Positions 12,846 to 23,698 of a stretch of DNA of 64,000 nt are shown one piece after another (position 1 is the first letter of the stretch; each line of letters starts with the position of its first letter). The translations under genes were made by a program, and so were the position numbers. The notes beneath the pieces were generated by a model. The model was not told the DNA's origin. It was given only the letters and a program-made list of their open reading frames with translations, and ran no database searches. This DNA comes from Xiphophorus maculatus. Its lineage: Eukaryota > Chordata > Actinopteri > Cyprinodontiformes > Poeciliidae. The stretch covers positions 10,374,882 to 10,438,881 of the forward strand of contig NC_036454.1 of assembly GCF_002775205.1 (NCBI RefSeq). The letters are read 5' to 3'.

Positions 12846-15336
12846 AAATGCTAAAATATAAAGAGGTATTTACATGTATGACAATGCCACTTTATTCCAA
12901 TAAAATCACTTTATAATTTTAGTGGAATTAAGTCATAAAGTGACTTTGGGAAGAGATAAAAAAAACATGTTCTGTTATCCCTTTAAAAAATAAGGCAAAC
13001 TATGGGTAAATGTCTAATATTTTTCCCTTATTTTAATTAGTTAAATTTATACTTGTGACCTTTTCAGTGTAATTAAAACTGCCACAGAGAGATAGGCAGT
13101 AAACATCTAGGATTTTTTTTACTCTCACATGATATTGTGGTGATCTTTTTTTTTTCAGCATTACACTCATCACAAAAGAAATTCATCTGATTATTTTTGG
13201 TTAATAGATCATGCTAAAATTCTAAGAAAATAAGCACAAAGAATGTGCAATAAGAAATCCCCCACCTTGTGAAAATGATCCAGCTTGGCTCCAAATGTTG
13301 TCCAATGATGCTTAACATTTGTTTTATGAGTCATTCACAACCTTTGTCATCACATGGTCTTCCAGTTTAGAGTTTCTTTGAATTTGGACCAACGCATTTC
13401 CAGTTTTCACAATATCATGTCAATATCTAATCTGTCTTTCCTTTATTGCAGGGGAGGAATTCATGCCAATGTAAAAAGAAACAGACATCTGAGCTGTCAC
13501 CCCAGTGTTTGGAACGCTGCAAGAGGAAAATGGAGAAAAGAAGAACTAAACATGCTAAGCAAAGTCAACATCTTCTATAATTAAGGTGTTTTTGACAGAA
13601 ACGTACACATTTGAAGTGAGAGGGAAAGTGTTGGCACACAACAAAGATCAATTTAAGTTTTTAATTAAAACAAAAACAGTTTTTCATTTGATGCATTTAC
13701 ATGAGTGAAGAACTAATTAAGTCATTGAGCTGTGTTGGAGTTATCCGGTTTCAGAATACAAAAATGCATGGAGAGTGGCTGCCAGACATTTAGGAGGTTG
13801 AAGCAGAAAAACAAGGAAAGGAATAAAACATTAGCAGTATGTGTGAAGTCACTGCCAGGTCAGTGGCCAGTATGCACACAATGGGGATTTTTTTGACAGT
13901 TTGTGGTTTGCCTGAAGCTGGGAAACTCTAGTATTGTACAAACAACCAAATTTCACCCACAGGATTGCAGTTGTGGGTTTTTTTCACCTTGTCTCTCCCT
14001 GCAGCTGTGGCACATGACAACATCGCTATAAAATCATTGCATTAAATCCTCTAATGTATTGAATGTGTCTGTTGAGTCATCCAATAAATTAGAAAACATT
14101 TGCTGCAACGTGGATTATTGGTCAGAAAATTACAACTTTGAAACATGTATAAAACCTACATTAGGTTCTCCTTTTAAAAATGTTTGATATTCTGCTGTTA
14201 ATGTTTGGATATTCTGATGTTAACTGTTGTGTTTCATTATAGCTGTAAATTTAAATTGTTCATAATCAGCAGAAATAAAAGCTTCAAAACATCGATCCGT
14301 ATGTACTGAAACTGCATATGAAAATATTGTATGAAACAGACAAAACAGCTTGAGAGAATGACCTTCTATAACTTTAATACGTCTAAACACTGTAAAGAGA
14401 GATTTTCCAGGACACATGCTTTCTTATTTCTTGCAGCTTTTCAAAGGTTTTTCTTTATTTTAAACGATTCCCTGTGTAATATTTATTCATTTTTATTGAA
14501 ATTCTCCCCTTTCAGATTTCCTTTCCTCCATTATTTTAATGATTTATGAAAAATAAATCATATTTTTTTCAGTCAACTTTGTACATAATGTTCACACAAT
14601 TGCCACAGTCAATTTATTTGAATGGTTTTGATAGTTTGATCTCAATAAATATGAATTCAATTACCCATGTGTTTTTTCTTGTTGAAAGAAGTTACTTATC
14701 ATACTCTATAACAAATGGAATAACATCTTCTTTAAAATATCCTTTGACAGAAATCAGTTGAAAAAATCCTAAATATGTGTAAAAATATTATTAATCATAT
14801 AACCCTACTTTTTCTTTATTTATTATATATGTTCAGTAAATCATGAGGCTCGTTCGTCAGAGTATTGACAATAACAGTCAAGCAGGAGATAAACATACAT
14901 TTAATTAATTCAGGATTTCAGTGTTAGTAGTGTTTTTATTAGTCTGATGTAATATGTCTCATATCATGATTTTTATCAACTTAAGATTAAAACAATCATC
15001 ATAATTAATAGAAGTAAAGGCCTGAAAACATAATCCGCATGAAATAATTCTACAATATGATTCACTGGAATATAAAAATAACAAAACAGGAATAATCGCA
15101 TTTAGTCATATACTTTTAGGTAGTGATGCTAAATTGCTCATCTAAAAATTTGCTGCAGAGTTTGATCTGATTATCTCAGCCCCTTTCTGGGATGTGTTTT
15201 TCCAACTCTGGAAAAAGCGATCAGTTTTAGATTTAGTTTAAATCACAACGATTTTATACTTGACATGATTGTAAAAGATCGCTACGTCACATTTTCTGTA
15301 ATTTAACTTTTTTTCCCTTCTTCTTCGGTGATGCAC
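12846..15336. other. Intergenic region between the Tc1-like element and the receptor cluster
   Basis: AT-rich, with short open frames that resemble nothing I recognise. If the first receptor has a further 3' exon on the - strand, it would lie in the right part of this interval. TTTATT at 14816-14821 (AATAAA on the - strand) is a possible poly(A) signal for that gene. Confidence 0.4.
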
Positions 15337-16224
15337 TTACCTCCTGCTGCACCGGGGGCACAGCCGTCCCCACACCGTCCTCACTGTGGCCTCCCGCAGG
15401 GCCGGGCTCCCCCACATGTAAACGGATGGAGTGGAAACAGCATTTAAACGAGCCAGGATTGCAAAAAGGTTTGTGGCTTCGTTTCTGAACGTCAGCCCCC
15501 CTCCTGTAAAGAACTTTATGGCAATATTCACAAAAGAGGGGCACCACAATACCAGGAAGCTTATCACAACAAAAATAATGATCTTCAGCGACTCCCTCTT
15601 GCTCTCTCTCTCTGGACCTGGGGCCTCCCTCTCCAGCTGATACTTTGCTACAACATAAAGTTTGATTGTCATGGCCACTTTGGTGAGCACTATCAGCTGA
15701 AAGAAGATGATTCCAAACACATAGAGCTGTGTGGCTTTGGAGACTGGCAGCAGGTTCCTGGCCACCAGGTGGGCAGCATTGTACAGCCAGCAGTAGACAT
15801 TTATTCCTATCACAACCTGCCTTGTTATGAAGCGGCTGTAGACAAATGGATAGCATACAGCAAAATACCTGTCAAACTGAGCAAACAGAAAGGTCAGAAT
15901 GTTGACCCCTAGCAGATCCCGTAACACACTGTATGTCCCATTTCTGAAAGGATACCCGTCATGAACATCAAAGAGGCCCAGGTAATACACAGAGAAGCCC
16001 ACCAGAGTGTCACAGATGCTGGTGTTCAGCATGAAAATGAAGCGGTTCTGAAGGCGGAGCGCTCTGGTGGCCGAGATCCCGATCACCACCGTCCCTGCAA
16101 TCAGGACGGTGGTGGTAGCGAACAAAATCTGAAAGATGAAGATGAAGTAGTCCTCGGGACTGCTGAAGTCCACAGAGAGAGGAACTCCTGCTGCTGCAGA
16201 GTCTGTCATGTTGGACAGGAGCAT
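15337..16224 (-). CDS. Class A orphan GPCR, cluster gene 1 (295-codon ORF)
   Basis: A seven-transmembrane receptor in one open frame. It has an N-terminal sequon (NMT, 5-7), an Asp in TM2 (D72), a DRY motif (118-120), a TM6 W-C-P (227-229) and TM7 TPSVY (265-269) in place of NPxxY. A short third intracellular loop (about 195-213) is rich in charged residues. The family hallmark TFRNEATN (245-252) precedes TM7. The Cys pair that normally ties TM3 to the second extracellular loop is missing. It is about 94 percent identical to cluster gene 2 but departs from its relatives in the first extracellular loop, with HDGYPF and RD where others have QEGYPS or similar and PS. The apparent stop is the TAA of an AG|GTAAGT donor-like sequence (GT at 15340-15339), so the C-terminus may continue in another exon. 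Ligand and family are unknown; the TM7 end loosely resembles GPR148/OR131-type receptors. Confidence 0.85.
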   Translation of the reverse strand: MLLSNMTDSAAAGVPLSVDFSSPEDYFIFIFQILFATTTVLIAGTVVIGISATRALRLQNRFIFMLNTSICDTLVGFSVYYLGLFDVHDGYPFRNGTYSVLRDLLGVNILTFLFAQFDRYFAVCYPFVYSRFITRQVVIGINVYCWLYNAAHLVARNLLPVSKATQLYVFGIIFFQLIVLTKVAMTIKLYVVAKYQLEREAPGPERESKRESLKIIIFVVISFLVLWCPSFVNIAIKFFTGGGLTFRNEATNLFAILARLNAVSTPSVYMWGSPALREATVRTVWGRLCPRCSRR

Positions 16225-16251
16225 CGTTAATGAAGCTCAGCCACAGACGTC

Positions 16252-16260
16252 GGTATTTAT
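16252..16260 (-). promoter_or_regulatory. TATA-like element of cluster gene 1
   Basis: On the - strand the sequence reads ATAAATACC and ends 28 bases before the ATG. The same element at the same distance precedes cluster gene 2. If functional, it would give a 5' leader of only a few bases. Confidence 0.4.
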
Positions 16261-16311
16261 GTTCTTTGAAGTCACTGGAGATGAACTCCTCGGAGTTTAA
16301 GTCAATTCTCT

Positions 16312-19300
16312 CCTCACACTTTTGCAAAACTTTCAAAACGTTCTAACTTTTAGTCACGAACCAAACAATAAAGGTATTTTATTGCCTTTTTATGTGTTTG
16401 AAACTATAATTATGAAATTATATGCCACTTACACTTAGTGGCATATAATATTGAAGTGGAAAAGAAAAATAAATACTTCATTTATTTATTCATTTATTTT
16501 TCAAAGTGCAGTAGCCACATTTACTCTAAACCCCTTTACCTTGAAACTTTAGCAGGAGAAGGGATTGCTGATCAAAGTGGACAGAAACATGAATGTAACT
16601 AATGTGATCTTTATCAAATCTCTCTGAGATTGATTGATTTTGACTACAGATCCCAATTTCTAGATGTGCAGAGCTGGTGATGAGGATAGTAGCTTTACAA
16701 TATGCACACCAGCCTTTTCAGTCTTTTAGTTGATAAATAAAAATTAAAACTGTGTATAATTTTTGTTCTACTCCACAATTCTTCACCACATTGTTTGATC
16801 TTTACAATAAGATCACAATATTTAATTTCATACTTGAAATGCAAGAAGGTGATGGAAGAAATTATGAAGACAAACATATAATTCAACTATTTTATTGAAT
16901 GGCATTTGTTCATGGGTTGAAACCATATTTTTTGTTCTTTGTCTTTTTAATGAAAGTGTTCAGTTTTGTTTTTGTTTACTTTTATTTCTTATTATATGAC
17001 ATCACTGATCTGCAGTTATATGCTGTTCATCTTATTCACCTGTTGTGTGTCCTGTGTGCTGTCTATACTATGTGCAGCGTTTGTGTGATACAGATGAGAT
17101 TCTATTGTATATTTCTCTTCCTGTTTTTTTTCATTCTGTGTTATTTCTATTCTGTGGCAGAATTGAAACAGCACGAGTAGAGAGACTTATTCACACATTT
17201 GAAATGTTTTCCCTTGTTTTTTCCCCTCTCCTACAGACATAACAATTAAAAAATAATCCCTTTGTCATACTTTTAAGTATTTGTTAAAACCCAAAACCGG
17301 AAGTGAAACCAGCTACTTTGTCTTTGCAAAAAAAAAATGATTCATTCGAGCAACACGCCACAGACAGTTATGATTTGTTCTTTATTTCGTTAGCTGCACT
17401 CACATGGATGTTTTTTTTTTTTTTTACAACACTGGATCTTGATTGCACTCATTTGGAAAGCAAATTTATTACTAGCCTAAACCACTGAGATATAATTTGA
17501 GTTGCATATTTTTACTTAAGAAAACAAAACATAAAACTGTTTGTTTCTGTAGGTTGTCAGGTTTCGGAAAAATTTGACAGCATGGAAACCTCCCTTAAAT
17601 TACGGGGTTATTTGCGCACTATATGCACCAAGGAAGCGCAGCTATGCGCACGCACCAGTTAGTGATGATTATCATTGCTCAATGTCCCGTGGTTATTAGT
17701 AGGTTTCCTTTAGTTTTACACTGAGGCACGGGGATGTGGCTGAAACTGATGAGGAAGGAAAGAAAACATTTTTTCCTGTTGCTGCAATAACAGCTGAACT
17801 GAGTTTCTTCCGTCATAAAATCCAGTTGGAGGGATTTTATCCTGCACGTCTCATCGGAAACATTTTAGTCTCTGAAAAGATGAAACTGTATTTTATTAGA
17901 TTGCGTGAGTAAAACAAACAAACAAACAAAAACCCAGATAATTAAGAAGTACAAGAAAACAAAATAGATTAAAAAAATGAAAGCAAGGAATGTGTGTGTG
18001 GAATAAAATAATTATTTACAGTGTGTTTACTTTTATTAGAAGTTTATTTAATATTAATCTTACAATGTTTAGTCAGTTTATTATGTCTCACTCAGTCTTA
18101 CAGAGTCATTGTTTCTCTTTTTAGCCTTCACAGTTTGCCTCAGTGTGTCAGAAGCTTAGCAACAGGCGATAAGTAAATAGTTTTCATACCTTGCGGAGGG
18201 ACAGACCAGACCGACGGCGGAGCGATTATTATTAGACACAGAATATTCTGTCTGAAACCCATTTTTAACTGAAAGTTGCATTTTTCTCTGTGTGTGTATT
18301 AATCTGATTAGCTCCTTGGGAATGTTGGTGGTGACACTCTGTCTGCGGGAGAAGGACAGTATACAGTATATGTAGAGAGGTGATTCCTCTGTCTAGTTAG
18401 ATCTCTTCTGAGTTCTCCATCTGTGCAGATGTAAAATAAAGCTGTGTTTTGTTCTTCCTCTTTAACAAGGTTTGAACTTTGTTAATTTTTCTCGCTCTAC
18501 ATGTGATTTTTAGAACGTTGTTCAAAGTTCAGACAAATTCTCAACGTGGTAAAAATAATATTGGGGTCTAATTTAGGAAACTAATATTTAACTAAGACTG
18601 AGAAAAATAACTTGGAATTTGATGATTTATCATTTTTTTAATTGAAAAATGAGGAACATGGAGGCAGAGGAGCATCATACTTCCAAGAAGACATAAGAGA
18701 ATACATCTTAACAGGAACTTTGGGGAGATGTAAACATGTTTCTCTGAATTTGGGATCAACCTTTATCACACAGAACGGGTCAAGGCTTAGAATGTGACAG
18801 GGTAAGTCATCACTGTTTCAGGATTATTATGACTCATCGAGGTGCATCCATAAATAAAGTGCTAATTTAGAATTACATACAAGATTTTTTTTTTCTAGCA
18901 ACATCATTATTAAAGCCATATTACCTAAAACTTGGCATGCAGCAGATGAACAGGTTTCTTGAAGATTATAGGGCTAGAAAATAAGAAAACTTAGCACCCC
19001 AGAAATTTGAACCAAAAAACTACATTTGGAAATTTGAGAGAAATTTACAATTTTACAAAAGCAGTCAAATCAGAGCCTTTTGAAAGAGATTCAATAGTTT
19101 CAATTACTTTTAAAAATATACTCTTTTTCTAATTAAAGCACCACAAGGGAGAATATGCAGGCAGTGATACTATACTTTTTAAGACCAGTTTTGTTAAATT
19201 GAATCAGTATTACTGTACTGAATTGACAAAGATTATGAATTAAACCGAAAATAGAAAACAAATGCATCTTATGTACATTAACGCAGCACTGTTTAAAGTA

Positions 19301-19586
19301 TTTCCACAAAATAACAAAAATGGAGGAATATATTTCTGTTCATCCTGGCGCCTTATTGGGATCTGCCTTCAGACAAGAGCCACATCTGGACATAAAAAAG
19401 AGCTTTTGAGTTTAAACTGCCTTTACTTGATAGTCATTGGATAATTTCTCATCAATTGTCCATATGAATCACACCTGTTTAGAAAGCAACTCATAGGGAG
19501 ACTTTTATCTTTCCTGATGCCTTACAAAAATGAATAACATTCCATTGAACTGAATAGTGACTGCACTTTTTTTTCCCAAGATGCAC
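16312..19586. other. Intergenic region between cluster genes 1 and 2
   Basis: AT-rich, no supported gene. It contains a perfect hairpin at 16417-16449 and a stretch at about 18140-18475 that vaguely resembles an LTR end (an AATAAA followed by a T-rich tail), which I could not confirm. Possible (CAAA)n microsatellite at 17915-17930. Confidence 0.4.
16417..16449. repeat. Perfect 13-bp inverted repeat (hairpin)
   Basis: ATTATATGCCACT at 16417-16429 is the exact reverse complement of 16437-16449, with a 7-base loop. It lies about 90 bases upstream of the shared promoter block of cluster gene 1 and is absent from gene 2. Confidence 0.85.
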
Positions 19587-20477
19587 TTACTTTCTCCTGC
19601 TGCACCGGGGGCACAGCCGTCCCCACACCGTCCTCACCGTGGCCTCCCGCAGAGCCGGGCTCCCCAACATGTAAACTGACGGAGTGCACACAGCATTAAA
19701 ACGAGCCAGGATCGCAAAAAGGTTCGTGGCTTCGTTTCTGAACGTCAGCCCCCCTCCTGTAAAGAACTTTATGGCAATATTCATAAAAGAGGGGCACCAC
19801 AATAACAGGAAGCTTATCACAACAAAAATAATGATCTTCAGCGACTCCCTCTTGCTCTCTCTCTCTGGACCTGGGGGCTCCCTCTCCAGCTGATACTTTG
19901 CTACAACATAAAGTTTGATTGTCATGGCCACTTTGGTGAGCACTATCAGCTGAAAGAAGACTATACTGAACACATACAGCTGTATAGCTCTGGAGACTGG
20001 CAGCAGGTTCCTGGCCAGCAGGTGAGTGGCATTGTACAGCCAGCAGTAGACATTTATTCCTATCACAACCTGCCTTGTTATGAAGCGGCTGTAGACAAAT
20101 GGATAGCATACAGCAAAATACCTGTCAAACTGAGCAAACAGAAAGGTCAGAATGTTGACCCCTAAAAGTGATGGCAACACATTATATGTCCCGTTTCTGG
20201 ATGGATAGCCCTCCTGAACATCAAACAGGCCCAGGTAATACACAGAGAAGCCCACCAGAGTGTCACAGATGCTGGTGTTCAGCATGAAAATGAAGCGGTT
20301 CTGAAGGCGCAGCGCTCTGGTGGCCGAGATCCCGATCACCACCGTCCCTGCAATCAGGACGGTCGTGGTGGCGAACAAAATCTGGAAGATGAAGATGAAG
20401 TAGTCCTCGGGACTGCTGAAGTCCACAGAGAGAGGAACTCCTGCTGCTGCAGAGTCTGTCATGTTGGACAGGAGCAT
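19587..20477 (-). CDS. Class A orphan GPCR, cluster gene 2 (296-codon ORF)
   Basis: Near duplicate of cluster gene 1: 18 substitutions over 295 aligned residues plus one extra Lys at the end. Residues 1-87, covering the N-terminus, TM1 and TM2, are identical at protein level. The first extracellular loop has the family-typical QEGYPSRNGT and the TM3 entry has LPS. DRY, W-C-P and TPSVY are all present. The N-terminal sequon NMT and the TATA-like upstream element are shared with gene 1, and similarity continues about 85 bases upstream of the ATG. The open frame ends AGA AAG TAA GTG, where TAA lies inside a GTAAGT donor-like sequence (GT at 19590-19589) in the same phase as gene 1. Function and ligand are unknown. 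Confidence 0.85.
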   Translation of the reverse strand: MLLSNMTDSAAAGVPLSVDFSSPEDYFIFIFQILFATTTVLIAGTVVIGISATRALRLQNRFIFMLNTSICDTLVGFSVYYLGLFDVQEGYPSRNGTYNVLPSLLGVNILTFLFAQFDRYFAVCYPFVYSRFITRQVVIGINVYCWLYNATHLLARNLLPVSRAIQLYVFSIVFFQLIVLTKVAMTIKLYVVAKYQLEREPPGPERESKRESLKIIIFVVISFLLLWCPSFMNIAIKFFTGGGLTFRNEATNLFAILARFNAVCTPSVYMLGSPALREATVRTVWGRLCPRCSRRK

Positions 20478-20504
20478 CGTTAATGAAGCTCAGCCACAGA
20501 CGTT

Positions 20505-20513
20505 GGTATTTAT
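20505..20513 (-). promoter_or_regulatory. TATA-like element of cluster gene 2
   Basis: ATAAATACC on the - strand, ending 28 bases before the ATG, identical in sequence and spacing to the element of cluster gene 1. Confidence 0.4.
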
Positions 20514-20571
20514 GTTCTGTGAAGTCACTGGAGATGAACTCCTCGGAGTTTAAATCAATTCTTTCTTGATG

Positions 20572-20705
20572 TACAGTGCCTTGATAAAGTATTCATACCC
20601 TGTGGTTATTTTTTGTCACATCCACAATTTTTGTTTCATTTTGCTGAAATGTTGTGTAACAGATCAACACAAAGTTACACATGATGAAAAGTGAAACAAC
20701 TTTTA
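20572..20705 (+). mobile_element. Tc1-like transposon terminus fragment
   Basis: Begins TACAGTGCCTTGATAAAGTA, a close match to the Tc1-like fish terminus, and continues with TTTTTGTCACAT and ATCAACACAAAG blocks typical of the same end. Only the terminus remains. It starts within about 10 bases of the point where cluster gene 2 stops resembling gene 1. Confidence 0.75.
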
Positions 20706-20724
20706 CAAGTTAAAAGTAGAAAAG

Positions 20725-20960
20725 TGGATTTTGTTGTTGTGTTGTGACTTTTACTGTTTTGTGTGCCTTTAGTTTTGTTGTGGATTTTGGTGTGGTGTTG
20801 TTTTTATTGATGCTGTGTTTTGACTTTTGTAGTGTTGTAACCCTTGTTGTTCTGTGGTGCATTTGGTTTTGTGTTGTGGCTTTTGTTCTTTTGTTGTGAC
20901 TTTTGAGTCTGTGTTGTAACATTGGTTGTGTTGTGACTTTTGTTGTGGCTTTTACATTTT
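20725..20960. repeat. Degenerate GT-rich tandem repeat
   Basis: Many imperfect copies of a unit like TTGTTGTGACTTTTG with variable spacing. Strongly strand-biased in G and T. It directly follows the Tc1-like terminus. Confidence 0.7.
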
Positions 20961-21360
20961 GTTAACCCCTATGGGCCACCATAGTGTTTGAGTGTTGGTT
21001 CTTTGTGAATCTTTACCTTAAGCAAAATGATTAATGTCATTGGTCATTTTGCTTATGTCACTTGAATTCAACGACTTGAATTTAAATTAAACACTGGTAA
21101 TGCAACACAAGAAATAGCTCGTCTGAACTTAGTTGAAATTTGGCTGATAATTTTTTTTAGACAAAAACAAACAAATAAAAAAACAATTGAAATGCCTTAA
21201 ATTATATTTGATAACAGAAACACACCCGTTTTTCCTAATGGCTTGACGATTTAATCATTAACCAACAGCTGAAACCCCCAAAATAAAAATATTTGACATA
21301 CAGGAAAGTTCTGTAGAGTGGGGATAAAATAGGAACATTTAAAATAGAGAAGGAACAACA

Positions 21361-21361
<1 letters not shown>

Positions 21362-21414
<53 letters not shown>
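21362..21414. repeat. (ATT)n microsatellite
   Basis: About 17 uninterrupted ATT units. Confidence 0.97.
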
Positions 21415-21415
<1 letters not shown>

Positions 21416-21614
21416 TTGTGGAATTTTTGTGTATTTTAGGTCTTTATTTGTGCTTAGAATGCATCTTAAAGGTTTTGTTGATGAAGTGAGAAATACGCAG
21501 GTGGAAGTAAAAAGCTTCCACCAGAGGGCGGTAAGATTACCAAAGACAATATGATTTGGTTTGGTTTCCCACTACTGTTTTGGGAGACAATCTTTTTTTT
21601 CTTAACTGAATAAT

Positions 21615-21620
<6 letters not shown>

Positions 21621-21706
<86 letters not shown>
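21621..21706. repeat. (AT)n microsatellite
   Basis: About 43 uninterrupted AT units, followed by a perfect palindrome at 21717-21751. Confidence 0.97.
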
Positions 21707-21708
<2 letters not shown>

Positions 21709-21716
21709 CTGTATAT

Positions 21717-21751
21717 AAATACAGTTTATATACAGTATATAAACTGTATTT
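21717..21751. repeat. Perfect 17-bp palindrome with 1-base centre
   Basis: AAATACAGTTTATATAC at 21717-21733 is the exact reverse complement of 21735-21751; only A21734 separates them. With the adjacent AT run it could extrude as a cruciform. Confidence 0.85.
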
Positions 21752-22084
21752 TAATAGAAATACAAAGGGGACTTTGTCTATTAAAGCCAAGAGTTATTAG
21801 TGTGTCAAACAATGGAAATGTGTGAGTGTTAGAATAGTAGAAAATACAGAAATATTTACTGTTTACTAGGATGTTCCCGGAGAGAAGTATACTAAAACAT
21901 AACTTTACTCAAATTTAAGATGAAAAACCAATGTTTTTAGATTAGTTAATTATTTTCTTTTTAAATGCCTACATTGAACTCATCTAACATTGGTATATAA
22001 AGCAGCCCGATTTACATGTAATGTTGTCCCTGAGAGGAGAGGGATTAATATTTTTTAATGTCGTAGCAAATAAAACATGTACTA

Positions 22085-22420
22085 ATGTTGAAAAAGGCAA
22101 CATTTGTAGGGAAAAAAAACATTGGACTTATGAGTAGAGCCACAGAGTACAAGGGTAGTTTCATTGAAAACTTGCAAAGACCTCAGTGCTCAATAACTTT
22201 TGCTGGAGTAAGGGTGACACTGGGGACAACATATATTATTCTGGAAGAAACAGGGCTTGTCATCATTAGAGGCAGTTTCTATTCAGAGATACTGAGAAGA
22301 AATTCTGATGAGTGGTAACCCCATATGGCCAAACTCTATTCAAGATGCCACTGCAGATCAAGATCTATAAGAAACTACGTCCAGAATTTGAGAAGAGATG
22401 GAACGGCCTCTCGGTGGTCT
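22085..22420 (+). pseudogene. Possible transposase remnant
   Basis: A broken open frame (77 codons, then a frameshift) reads TGLVIIRGSFYSEIL followed further on by SIQDATADQ. This recalls the DLVIIxG...Y...IL and QDNA blocks near the second and third catalytic acids of Tc1/mariner transposases. The match is short and the frame is disrupted, so it is a weak call. Confidence 0.3.
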
Positions 22421-22423
22421 TAA

Positions 22424-22770
22424 CCCTCTATGGCATGGCGTTGCCCTCAGGCAACAAACCACATAGCTGTACCTCACATTGCTCCTTTATTTTATTTTTT
22501 GGGGGGCATGATTTTTGACATATTTTTGTCCAAAAAATAGTTCTTTTATGAATATAGTTTTTGTTTGATTTGTATTTCATTTCTCATAATCAGTGTAGAC
22601 AATCTTGGTGTTCTAGACCAATGTTACCCTGAGGCAACAAACCCAAATCTGGTTCCAGGAGGTGTCAGAGTCCGATTTTATGATTGACATGTAATTAGGG
22701 ACCACCAAGCTCCCAAAGAATGCAGGAAAATATTTCTTCCCCACAAAAATAAAAAGTCATGCCATAGAGG
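22424..22770. mobile_element. Putative nonautonomous piggyBac-like element (MITE)
   Basis: The termini CCTCTATGGCATG (from 22425) and its reverse complement (ending 22770) form inverted repeats. The left end is preceded by TTAA (22420-22423), the piggyBac target site. The right TTAA is degraded to AAAA. Sub-terminal copies of a GAGGCAACAAACC-like motif occur at both sides (near 22448 and 22632). No coding capacity, about 347 bases. Confidence 0.5.
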
Positions 22771-23698
22771 AAAACTTGAGGAATCAGCTTGTGTGTGCTG
22801 CTTGTGAATGACTGACCTGATTTGGAACAAATGATGGCTGCAGATTTAGAGGAGAATATAGCGACTTGTGACCAAACTGGTGAAGAAGAGGAAACGGGTA
22901 GTTGTGGTTGTGTATGGATCTCCCACAGATTAACAAAGTTCTTGTCAAATTAATTAAAAACATGTTAATTTCATATATCTTGTTTCTTCAGATTCAATCA
23001 GTTCAAGACATACAACACTAAACAAGAGTTCATCACATTAAAATGCTTGGAAACGGCAGAGACCACAGGTTTGGAATAAGCAACTTTCTTCAACCAGTTT
23101 CCTTCAAATGTTGCACAATTTAATTAAAGGTAAGAAAACGAAGGGAACAATAAAAAATACTGCAAAAAACCTAACCTTTCTTTCACAGCAAATTCATTCT
23201 AGAGCCTTTATTTAACTTTGTTTTTTCAGGTAAATCTGAAAGCATAGATTTACTACAGTTCAAGTATTGATGTCTGTCTTTCCTTTCCTTTTACCCGTTT
23301 GTGGTTCATCTTTGCACTAGAGCAAGTATTATTTTTAGACAATTATCATTTTTGCCATAATTTTATTAACATGTATCATCACTTTTGTTTGCAGGCTATT
23401 TGCACTAAACACGTTTTTAAAGTAAAACAAACCCGAACATGTATTGAAATAAAATAGTAACTATACAAATATATATTTTAACAGACAGAAATTTAAAATA
23501 TGAAACTACAAACCAGCGTGGAAGTCCGAAAGCTCAAACCTTAACAGCGACTTTCGAAATCTTAATAGACCTAAAAAAGAAAAATGTAAACATAAGTGGA
23601 ATCAAATGTTTTTCTTCCTTTTTACACCGATATAGGTTTTGATGTGTTGTGTCTTCTCTGTTTCCTGGATGCAAGTCCAAAGTGTTAACTTTTAAAAC
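22771..23698. other. Intergenic region 3' of cluster gene 3
   Basis: AT-rich, no supported gene or repeat. It would contain the 3' UTR of cluster gene 3 on the - strand. Confidence 0.4.

Noticed and set aside
13354-13584. Open frame after a TTATTGCAG acceptor-like site
   Set aside because: No domain, no partner exon and no link to il12b or the receptors, which lie on the other strand here.
15287-16336. Additional long open frames overlapping cluster gene 1 on both strands
   Set aside because: They recur in the same relative positions in cluster gene 2 and lack any membrane or domain pattern; they are shadow frames of the receptor.
18140-18475. LTR-like stretch with AATAAA and a T-rich tail
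   Set aside because: No matching target-site duplication, no partner LTR and no internal retroviral sequence could be found.
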